The position numbers and the translations under genes are program-made. The notes beneath the pieces are model-generated. The model was given only the letters and a program-made list of their open reading frames with translations, searched no databases and was not told the origin of the DNA. This document shows positions 10,384 to 20,200 of a stretch of 24,810 nt of DNA, piece by piece. How positions within the stretch are numbered: position 1 is the first letter of the stretch; each line of letters begins with the position of its first letter. The DNA comes from Monoraphidium neglectum (taxonomy: Eukaryota > Chlorophyta > Chlorophyceae > Sphaeropleales > Selenastraceae), in contig NW_014013468.1 in assembly GCF_000611645.1 (NCBI RefSeq), forward strand, positions 1-24,810, written 5' to 3'.

Positions 10384-13300
10384 CGCGCGCGTTCGCGCGC
10401 CTGGTCGGCTTGTCAAATATAGTTGGCCTGTTCCTTCAATAGCATGGATGGGATGCAGCTTGACATGCAGCAGGGGGGTGTGGGATTCAAGTGAGGCATG
10501 GACGGCGCACATCACACAAAAGCCGTGCTTGCGCGGGCCGGACGCCGCAAGCTTGCTGCCAGCACGACAAAGTGGCCACAACCGCTGCCCTGGAGCCAGG
10601 CCCCTGGCTACTCTGCATCTGCTCACACCTTGAGGATGGCGTTGCCACTGGCGTCGGTGCCACCCTTGCCTTCCTGGTTGACCAGGTCCTGCGGAAGTGG
10701 ATGCCAGTGAGTGCGGCGGTCACCTCACACATGTGGTGTGCATACAATTTGTGTGCATACCAATACATCAACCTTGCCAGTATCCACCCTCTTCTGCAAA
10801 AAAACATGAAGCCCCTGAGGTCTCTTTGAACATCCATCTCAATGCTTCTTGTGGCCTGCAGCCGACAATGATGAAGGCGGACCCCGAAAAGCATTGACGC
10901 CAGCCTCGAGACAGCAAGACGAGACTGCACGTGCAACCCCGTCACCTGCCCCGCCCCCTCTGCGACGCAGATGACGCAGTGACCCTTGCGGTCCAGGATG
11001 CTGCCAACATGGGCCAGGAGCTTCTTCTGGTCAAACTTGATCTGGGGTTGATTATGTAGAAAGGAGCAAAGGGCATGTTGCATTCAAGCATACAAATGCC
11101 AAACCTCCCGCTTGCAAACAGCATGTGTGCACAATCTGGAGCCCCTCCAGCAACGCAATTCAGGCGCCAACCCTTCCTGTCATCCCCTAAAAACCTCTGT
11201 GGTTCTCACCCTCAGTCCTGCCAAAACCATCTGCCGCTGGCAGCCCCGCCCTGCCCCAGACACCCTAACAACCCAGCCCGCCTGACCTCGGGGATGAGGC
11301 AGACGTCCACCACCCCGCTGGCCATGGAGGCCTCCATCGCGATGAACCCGCTGTTGCGCCCCATCAGCTTCACGATGCCCAGCCCGCGGCGCCCGCTGGC
11401 GGCCTCGACCTGATGTTTTGGGTGAGATTCACGGGGCGGGGGCTTGTGTAAGAAGAGTCACAAGGCAGCGGATCGGCGCACTTGCGAGTGGCAAAGCAGC
11501 AGGGTACGTAGGGAGCGGGTGCAAACGCCAGTTTGGACTGCAGCATAGCATGGCGAGGAATGAGGAAGCTGTGACCCCCGCGAGCACTGCTGCAGCAGGC
11601 AGTGCAAGGACGCACACCTTTGCCGCGAGCAGCGCGCGCTGCGCCTCCTCGACCGCCGTGTCAAACCCGAAGCACTTGTCGATGAGCAGGATGTCGTTGT
11701 CGATGGACTTGGGAACGCCCGCCACGACGCACTTGACGTCCTTTGAAATGTGAGGAAAGGAGCAGGAAACGAATTTGAGTGCGCCATGGGAGGTGTAGTT
11801 GTTGGGACCATGGGTGGAAGCATGCACAGGTAAGGAGGCTAATACTTTGCAAAGTGGTGCTTGATGGTTGGGGTAGCTGACAGGGTGGCGATGGCGCAGC
11901 TGCACGAGCAGGTGCCTCTCACCATCAAAGCGCTGGGCCAGGCACATGCGTGCACATGCGCGCGCTTCATACACGAACACGAGACTAGGCACTGTTTGTG
12001 TGACACCAAAACCCTGGCGAGTGTCAAGGCCCCGTGCATGCCCCCTGTGAACTCTCGCCTGCCGCGCAATCTCCTCCTGTATGGCGTTGGCTGCCGCATT
12101 GCCGCCATTTCCGCCCACCTGGTGGGCAAAGCGCAGCAGGATTGCGTATCATCAACATGGCATTGCACAGCGCCTTTCCAATTCATGCCAGCCTTTTTCA
12201 CAACAACACCGCCAAGTGTGATCACCTCCCATCAGATAATCCCTTCTAAACCCGATGGAGGTGCCCTTTGGTAATGAGCTGGACACGGCGTCACCCTAAA
12301 CGCAGGCCAGCTTGGGGAGCTGGACGCACGCAGGAGGGCCAGGCTCAAGCAACAGCCCAGCAGCCGCTCACCACAAAGACCATGTCCAGGCCCCACAGGT
12401 CTATGCGCCTCACGATCTCCTCTATGTTTGCACCGCCGCGCGAAGTGCCCTGCAGATAGCATCCCCGTGCAGTCAGGTGGGCAGATATGGTGGGACAAGA
12501 TGAGAAGGGCTAGATGCTGGACGCAAGAGGACCGCCTGCCTGCCACACACCAACACAGCGCGCCCTTGCCATTGATGCTCGTGCCTGATGCTGCAACCAG
12601 GTCCTGTCATGCGCGCCCCGCGGCATGTCCCCAGGACACTCCATCAGGAGGCGCTGGGGCTCTGGCAGTCCTGCCGCCCTCACCAGCATGGTGCCGCCCT
12701 TCAGGTGGATGCCGTCCACCGTCTGGCGCGTCAGGGTGACGGGCTTTGCACCCTTGTTGTAGAAGCCCGCCAGGCCATAGCGGATCCCAATGATTTGGTC
12801 TTCAGGGACACCTGGCAATATGAGTTGCATTGTTTAGGGGTTTTGAAGGTTTGGCTGAGCAGTCTCGATGGCATGGTGTTTTTTGAGCTGTTGGTACCAG
12901 GGGGCAAAACACCTGCATATGTGCGCGCATGCGTTTGCGTGCATGCGCGTGCACGTTGTGAAACCTGAGTATGCCTGGTTCGTGGATGAAGAGGTAGAGC
13001 TGGCTGCCTGCCAACCACAACGTGCTAGGGAAGCACCCTCCGGCAAAATCAAAGCAAAAGCCTTTGAATTGGGATGCAGTGGCCTTGTCAGCCAATGCAT
13101 AGGGAAGCATCGAGCCGCACCATAGTCTGTCAATGTGAAGACAATGTTCTGCACCACATCGTTCAGGCCAGGGCACAGCCCGCCGCACGTCACGATGGCT
13201 GCCGTCACCTGGATGCAAGGGGGTGCTGAATATTGTTGGCTCGTGTTGCCGCCAGAGGCAACCGGCTTGGGGCCGGCTCTTAGCAGCACAGGTGCAAACC

Positions 13301-14870
13301 GCTCTTTGTTGATAGCATGAGCTGAAATCCCCAAGCCTGCCTGACAGCGCTCACAACCACAAGGCAGCAAAAGCAACGACCGAACCCTTTGGCACAGCGA
13401 ACAGACCCTGTGCTGGGATGTTCCCAGGCCAGGCATATTTGCGATATCCCCTGAAACCTCTCGCAGGCACCAGGCCGCACCTGGGAGGGTTCAAAGTAGA
13501 TCGTGTCGCGCGGCCCGCTGCGGATGGCCCACTCTGGCAGCATCAGGCAGGTGTCATCCTCCCCAGATACGACGCCGTTGCCGCAGGCAGCCCCAGACGA
13601 GAGCTCCGACTCGTATTCCACAGTGTGCAGCCGGATGCGGTCCTTGTCGCCCACTGCGTTGTTAGCACGATTAGAGTTTGCAGCAGGCTGATTGCTTGTG
13701 TGCTTGCCGACTCAGCACGGGGTCAGAGGTGGGGTGGGTGTGATGGGGTTTTGCATCTCTGCGCTAAAACTGCAGGAGCGCTTGTGAAACATATATCAAA
13801 ACAGACGCTTTGAGCCACATAGCAAGGAGCTGCGGGCATGTGGCAACGGCCGGGCGCTGAGGGAATGCTAGGGTTGCGGCCTGTGCTAGGGTCGCTGTAC
13901 GCGCAGTGGGCGTGGGGTTTGGGCACCCAGCTTTCAAGATTTCTAATGATTTTGAGACTGGAGAGGCGCTCTGCAATACAGCGAACCCTCACCAAAGCCG
14001 GCGCCCGCATTGTTGTCCTTTGTGAAAGGCGAGGGCCTGCAGACCGCAGGAGGCACACAGCCGCACAGAGAGGTACGGTTTCATGGACAACACGGCTTCG
14101 TGGGGTGCCTCCGCCAGAGCATGCAGCCTACCGCCCTCCTGGGGCCGGTGGGTTGACTCAGCAGCTGCCTCCCGGTCGGCAGGGGCGCAGAGCAGCTACT
14201 GCCAGCAGGCCGGGGGCGCCGCGGCGCAGAACTGTCATACCAACCTGGGTGTCAGCTTGTGGCGCAGGGTTTTGACCTCAAGGATATCCAGATCTGGGCA
14301 CACAAAGGTTTGCATCAGGCCAGGGCACAAGGGTGAAATGGTGTGGCATTGTGTGTCAAATCGAGCTGCTGCATGCGAGACGGGCCGTCCTGTCGTTCCA
14401 TTTCCATCAAGTCGAACAACGCATTGATGAAGGCGGCTGATCCAGTGAAGCATGACGCGCATACTCGGCGCCTCCCTGCGCATCATTCGCATCGCACCGT
14501 CCAAGCTCGCGGCCACGCGGCCAGATGTGTAGGAACCCGTGATGTACGCGGGCTGCCCCAGCGCCCCCGCTGCGCTGGGGGCGGCCGCCCCTGCAGGCTC
14601 CGCAACCGAAGCGGGCGCCGCCGCGCTCGATGAGAGGTCCTCTGCTGTGAAGTGGACGGTCGTGTCCTTTGCAGGACCGTCACTGGGTGCGGCCGCCGCA
14701 CGCGGCTCCCGGATCGACCGCCGGTCCTCCCAGGGCCACCACCAGCTCATGGCAACCGGCAGTGGTGCCCGCCGCGGTGCACAACGTACCGCGGGGCGTG
14801 CGCCCGCCGGCCTCATGCAGGCCGAGCGTCCAAGCTGCATCACAAATGCCCCTTGAAACAACCACTTCAC
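9323..14870 (-). CDS. PFK: ATP-dependent 6-phosphofructokinase, plant type, copy B
   Basis: Same reaction as copy A and the more conserved of the pair. Exons: 14498-14870, 14245-14293, 13993-14036, 13481-13653, 13121-13208, 12684-12811, 12372-12449, 12059-12118, 11618-11740, 11287-11409, 10946-11041, 10629-10688, 10219-10307, 9994-10033, 9665-9772, 9323-9400. They join in phase to 569 residues (559 if the ATG at 14840 is used). The N-terminus is Arg/Ala-rich and resembles a plastid transit peptide, followed by a WWWPW patch. Motifs: ATP loop [11 protein letters not shown] (220-230, canonical for plant PFK), VGGNGGN (312-318), PKSIDND (341-347), [20 protein letters not shown] (387-396), [21 protein letters not shown], and [10 protein letters not shown] near the end. 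Exon 1 could instead end at 14465 (580 residues). Exon 8 could end at 12053 with a GT donor, also in phase. Confidence 0.92.
10336..10392. repeat. Alternating purine-pyrimidine (TG/CG) microsatellite
   Basis: An uninterrupted alternating TG then CG tract of about 57 bp lies in the PFK copy B intron between exons 12 and 13. It starts about 28 bp from the acceptor of exon 13 on the minus strand, where it reads as a CA/CG run. Such tracts are known to favour left-handed DNA and to vary in length. Confidence 0.9.
11741..12058 (-). other. Probable GC-AG intron in PFK copy B
   Basis: The exon ending at 12059 reads CGGCAG then GCGAGA. In copy A the same exon, also 60 nt, ends at the equivalent residue with a normal GTGCGA donor. 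A GT six bases further on (AGA|GTTCAC) would also keep the frame and add two residues, so the GC donor is likely but not certain. Confidence 0.55.
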
Positions 14871-15249
14871 GACAGTCAGTCACGCGGTATTCCCAGATGA
14901 AAAGGGTAAACGGATCAGATCCTTTTCGACAAGGTGCTGTAAACCTGCCAAAAACAGGCTGTAATGACGTAAGTTGTCTGTTCATGAAGGTTTCTACGGT
15001 GTTGCGCCATTCATATCCCCTGAAAAGGCAGCCGTTCTCGCACCCACCTGAGTGCCTGGGCACCCGCAACCCGTGACATCTCCTGCGGAACGAGCACAAT
15101 GTTCTTGCTAGTCTACCCACAAAAGCCAATCTCTTAGCTATGAAACTTAGCCGCTTTCTACTTTAGTGATCTCAGGCCTTTGCCAGCTCGCCAGACGCGC
15201 ATAGCCTCCCAGGACATCAGCATTCGGCACGCAGTGACGGCAGCACACC
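14871..15249. promoter_or_regulatory. Short divergent intergenic region, likely bidirectional promoter
   Basis: This 379-bp interval separates the start of PFK copy B (minus) from the start of the 114-residue gene (plus), so both promoters must lie in or overlap it. It is less GC-rich than its surroundings. One ATGACGTAA element, of the type bound by bZIP factors, lies near 14963-14971. I see no convincing TATA box. The function of the element is inferred from its core sequence only. Confidence 0.45.
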
Positions 15250-15594
15250 ATGGGGTGGTGGCCATTCAGCAAAGGCCCGGTGGAGGCCAAGCCACTGCCC
15301 AAGGCGCGGCAGCAGCAACTTGACGAGGACGCGCAGCGGCTAAAGAAATTGCAAACGGCGGCGGCAGGCGGCGGCAGTGGCGATGCCAAGGCAGTCGCAG
15401 ACATGTTCGCGTCGCCCGTACCGCGGCCGGCCTCGATTTTTGAGTTCGGCAAGCCGGTGCCGCTCAGCAGCGACCACCTCGTCGGCAACTGCGCCGGTGA
15501 CAATCCGGATGCAATCCAGGCGTGCACGTGGACAATAGAGCCGCTGCAGGGCAAGTCACGGGAGAAGCGGCCGGTGTATAGGATTGAGTTTTGA
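15250..15594 (+). CDS. Single-exon gene for a 114-residue protein of unknown function
   Basis: The open frame starts at an ATG in a good context (ACCATGG) and ends with TGA at 15592-15594. The protein opens with MGWWPFSKGP, then has a basic/Gln-rich helical stretch (about residues 16-37), a Gly/Ala linker, a patch with FASPVPRPASIFEFGKPVP (about 57-75), and a C-terminal part with two Cys and several Trp/Arg ending YRIEF. There is no signal peptide or membrane segment. I do not recognise the family. The WWPF start loosely echoes WWWPW in PFK copy B, which may be chance. A TGTAA, the polyadenylation motif of several green algae, lies at 16150-16154. It reads as a real gene because of its context, composition and defined domains, not from homology. 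Confidence 0.65.
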   Translation: MGWWPFSKGPVEAKPLPKARQQQLDEDAQRLKKLQTAAAGGGSGDAKAVADMFASPVPRPASIFEFGKPVPLSSDHLVGNCAGDNPDAIQACTWTIEPLQGKSREKRPVYRIEF

Positions 15595-17285
15595 GGCCGC
15601 CGCAGCCGTATTGGCGGCCCCAGCCAGTGCCATGTGGTGTGGGGCTTTCCCGGCTCTGCTCGGCGCATCACCGTTCGCAGGGCTGGCGCTGCGCACCTAT
15701 GTCGTAGGCTTGCGCCCTTGAAACAGTTACTGTTTGTGGTACTGCGCGGCGCTTGGCGCAGCTTCGCTGGACCATCAGCAGCAGCGCGCTGTACGGCGCC
15801 ACTTTTTATGTGGTAAGCTGGTGAAGTGCAATGTTCAGGCGGGGCATCTCACAAAACGCCCAAGAGGCGTCACTGTTTGTCGGCGCGCCAGTGCTGCGGC
15901 GTTGCTCTGCTGCGCCAGTCATCGCCTACTGGCAATGCTGCATGCACTCTGCTTTAGGCAAGAGCGCTGCAGCAGCAGATCCGCTGGGGCCATTGGCGGC
16001 TGTCTCCTTTTTGCGGTCGCCACCACAGCTAGTAACCTGCCGCTTTGCCTTGCGATGCAGAGCCACCTCAACGGTTTCAGCTTCCAAACCGTTTTGTCTG
16101 GGCGCAGGGCTTGCTATTTCTTCCTGTTGGTTGTTTTATGTTGTGCCTTTGTAAGCACGCAGCTTCTCATAGGAGAATTCGGCGTGGCAAATTCCCACGA
16201 ACTCCCTGATACCTGCACCGCAGCCCATGCAGCAGCACGAAGAGCCCTCAAGACTTATGGCACTGGCTGGCAGGGCAGCACTGGCAGGGCAGTTAAACAC
16301 ACTTGATCAGCATTGCTTGCCTTGCTGAGTCAGATAACAACAGGAGGGGCACAGGCGGGGTGCCAGCTGCAAGCTGTCGCCCAGGGTCCCCTAGCTGTCA
16401 TCTTTTTTGGCATCAAATGTGAGGTGGCAAATCAGTTGTGTTATGGTGAACGCCCAAATTAGGCACATTGTACAAGCTACAAAGCGGCTGACTATCTACG
16501 TGAGTTTCCACCCCCAAAAAATGAGAAAGGATCAAATAAGGGTGGGTTCCAGAGATGCAATGCTTTGCAGCAGGTGATCAGCTGGTGAATTGTGTGCAGG
16601 GATGGTATGGCCTAAGGGTGAGCCGATTTGGCAGCACAATGCGCGCGCGTGTGGGGGGGAGGGGAGATGTTCCTAGTGTGGTGCAGCCAAACATTGCAAA
16701 GCACCTTCAGGGGTCATTTTGTTTTATGCGTTTTGTAGAGTCCCCGGCCATTAAAAATCATCCTCCTGCCACAGCCTGAGAGAAGCCCGTGCCTGGGGGG
16801 CGTTTGAGCAGCCCTGCAGGGTTATGAAAGTGCACAAGGCAGATTGGCTGCCGGTGGTGCGTGATGCGCGCCTTGAAATGGTGTAAGCACGCAAGGAGAG
16901 AGGCGTATGCAGTGACGGGATGGCACAGGGACCTGCTGTGAAGAGATTCCACGCACCACTGGATGCGAGAGTCATGCGTGGCAGGGCCCTGCTGTGTCGA
17001 GAGCATCCGACAGCGGAGGAGAAAGAGCGAGTTTGTGGATCCATGCAACCTGCCCCTAGCACCCGACTTCATGTCTCCTGCCTAAGCACGCCTAAGCCGT
17101 GGGCGGCAGACGCTGCTGTGTCGTCAGGCTGGTGTCGAATCGCTCTTGTTCCCTTTTCAGGGCTGTGGGGGAGCCCTAGTGCATGGGGGCTGCATCTTGG
17201 TTTTGCTCTTGCCCCTGCTGCTGCGGCGGTTGGACCTTGTCTCTCCCTCCGCATCCTTCTTCGGCTGCTGCTGCTCCTGCTGCTC
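15595..17285. other. No supported gene; convergent 3' flanks
   Basis: This region lies between the 3' ends of the 114-residue gene and the pseudokinase gene, so it should contain both 3' untranslated regions. A 190-codon plus-strand frame (15734-16306) is Cys/Ala/Leu-rich with one hydrophobic stretch, but shows no domain and I regard it as chance. A stretch from about 16310 to 16800 is AT-richer and has only short frames. Confidence 0.4.
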
Positions 17286-20200
17286 CTACCGCTGCGCCTG
17301 CGCCTTGCGCGCGGCTGCGGTGCTGCGCGTCTCCCGCCTCGGCGGGCCCTGGTCCCCGCACGCAGCCGCCACAGGCGCGCTTGAGGGCCCACCAGTACGG
17401 CCGCCGCGCCGCGCCGCCACCCCGCCGGCTTCGCGGCCCCCTCGGCCGCGGCTGCGCGCAGCGACATCGCGCTCGTCCTCCTCGTGTACCTGCTCCTGCT
17501 GCTGCTGCTGCTCCTGCTGCTGCTCCTGCTGCTGGTCCTGCTGCTGGTCCTGCTGCTGCTTGTGTTGCTTCTCCTGCTGCTGCTCCTGCTGCTGCTTCTG
17601 CTGCTGTGCCTGCTCCGGCACCTGCGCCTGCGCCTGCTGCTGCATCTGCTCCTGCTCTTTGCCGGCGCCGTCGGCGCAGCTGGCCTGCCCTGAGTCGTTG
17701 TGCAGGCCCACGCCCCCGCCGCTGCCCTGCATGCTGGCCGGCATCCAGGCAGGCAGCTGCCGGTGCGCCCGTGAGCGGGCGATGGGCACGGGCGGCTCCG
17801 GAGCCACCTCCGCCGCCGCGGCCGACCCAACAGGCGCGGCGCGGGCGCGCGCATCACCCGCGGCCGCAGCCGCACAATTGGAGGGCCCTGCACCTGCGCC
17901 AGAGGCCGCCGCTGACCTGGGGCCCGCCGCCGACGCGACTCCTGCCGCCTCGCCTTCTTCCCCGCCGCTCAGCCCCGGGGGCGTGGCCCCGGCCTCGCCC
18001 TCCTCTGCCAGCCGCTTCTCCGCCGCCAGCTGCCCCAGGAGCGTGGTGGCCGCCAGCTCGTCCGCCGCCAGCTCTGCCGCCGCCGGCTGGGCGTCCGCCT
18101 CCAGCTGTGCGAACTGCGCCTCCAGCGCCGGCTTGGTGAGCGCCAGTGAGTTGAGCGCCGCGGCGGCGGTGGGGCGGTCGCCAGGAGATGCGCTCAGCAT
18201 CCACCTACGCGTTGGCACCAGTTCAGAGAGCGGTGATCTCAACTCAGAGGCTATTGGCAGACAATTTTGTGCGTGGCAAGGAGCAATCGGATGTATGGAC
18301 TCCCGCCAAAACCCAGGTGATCACTGACGCGTAGCTACCCCAACAGCCCCCAAGGGCCCTGCAACCAACAATCGCACAGCGCGAACGAGGTCCCCGCCGC
18401 CGACCGGCCGCAGCAACTCACAGGACCGGGACCCGCAGCTCATCATTGTGGTCCAGCCCCTGGAACACGTGGGCACGCATGGCATTGGCCTGCGCCAGCA
18501 GCGCGGCCTCGCAGGACTCCCCGCCTTCTACGGCCTGGAACCTGAACGCGTCGGCCGCGGCGTCGTCTGCGCCGCCGGCCCCGATGTAGACACCTCCCAG
18601 CCTGGCGATGGTGTAGATGATGGTGCCCGCGCTCCAGATGTCCGCCTGGTGTTAGTGACCGGCGCAGCGATGGCTCAGAGGGGGCATCGTGCACTTATGA
18701 AATTGGGTCAGCAGCCCATGGATCAGCAGCCCGTGTGCACCCAAGGCCCCGAGTGAAGCTGCTGCGAAGCCTTGTCGTAGGGCAGCCCCGCTCAGCAACC
18801 CCGCAGTGCGTGAAAAACGCTGTACAGGGCAAGGAGGCATACGCGCGCAGGCCAACTGCGCCGCGTCAACGCTCACGGGGCAGGCCGCAATGTCGCCCGC
18901 CGGCACGGCCTCCACGGATTGGCGCCAAAGCTCCGGGGCCGCGCTGCGGGTGCGGCAGGCTGTTGTGAGTCGTCACGCCCCCCCCTCAGTCGTCGGGTGG
19001 TGCTGCTGGCATATTGAAACTCCAATGCTGGCCAGGTCCCCTGCTACTCTGATGGCAGGCAGGAAACCACCGCGTGTGCTGGCGGCCCGCGTGCCCCGGC
19101 GCGCTCACCGGCGGTAGGCGGCGCTGGGAAGCAGCTGCCGCGCAGGCGTGCCCTCGTCCACCAGGTCGCACAGCACGGTGGGCGCGGCGCAGCTGAACCC
19201 GTCGATGAGCAGGCGCGAGCCGGCCAGCTTCTCCGCCAGTGCGCTGAGGCCCGCGCCGCTGTTAGCGGCCTCCGCGATGGCGGCGGCGTCGACGCCCTGA
19301 GGGATCGAAACGGCAAATGGCTGGCGAGGTGGGGGCAGCTGGGGATGCGGCGGCATGCAGATCAAGTCATGCATACAGGCATGAGGCATGGTCGAGATGA
19401 GGCTGCAGGGCAAAGCAGCAGGTAGCATGCAGCTCCAGGTGCCAGCTGCCGCGTCACTGACCTTGTAGATGATGTCGCTGTGAGAAGGGGCGAGAAGCGC
19501 GCAGTGCAGGGCAAGTTAGACACAGGGCTGGACATGGCTGGGGCTCCAGCCTTCCCAGTCAGCTGTCAGCCCCTGGGAGCACACCTTTGAACCAAACCGT
19601 GGGGCAGCGCTGTCCACGAGCTGGGCCCACGCCCGCCAGGCTAGCGAGCGTGCAAAACGGACAGGTCCCAGGCACTGCTCACCTCAGGTGCAGAGCGCGG
19701 TGCGCAATCTCGTGGCCGTGCAGCTCCTGCAGCGCCTTGAGCAGGCTGGAGCCCAGGGTGAACGCCAGGGTGGCGCCCAGCATGTCGCGCGCCCTTGGCA
19801 GCTCGACCTGCACCAAGGGCAGATGGGCCAGCATGGACGCCAGGTGGGTTTTGCAATTATGTTGAGCGATGCAGCTGTGAAGCAACATTGCAAATGCAGG
19901 GACACCAGCTTTGACGGCCCATGCACACTGACGCACTGCACCTGACTGTGTGCCCCGTGCCAAAAGCGAGCATGCACGCCCGTCGCGCACCCGCGCACTC
20001 AGGTCGCTGAGGAACGTCTCCAGGTCCGGCCCCATGGCCATTGTCGACACCACCACCGCCGACGCCCTGCCGGACACCGCCACGGCTTGCAGCGGCGCGG
20101 CGTACCCCTTGCCCGCCATGAAGGAGTGCGCCAGCAGAGAGCCGACGACGGGCATCGCTGTGGCGGGGTCCCACGGCTGCAACATGGCCGTTAGCTGGAG

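Noticed and set aside
15734..16306. 190-codon plus-strand frame with a hydrophobic stretch
   Set aside because: Cys/Ala/Ser-rich, no domain, lies in the 3' flank of another gene and has no supporting signals.
17146..18327. Long plus-strand open frames with poly-Leu and Cys-rich runs
   Set aside because: They are the complement of the CAG-rich last exon of the pseudokinase gene, which joins in phase to kinase-motif exons on the minus strand.
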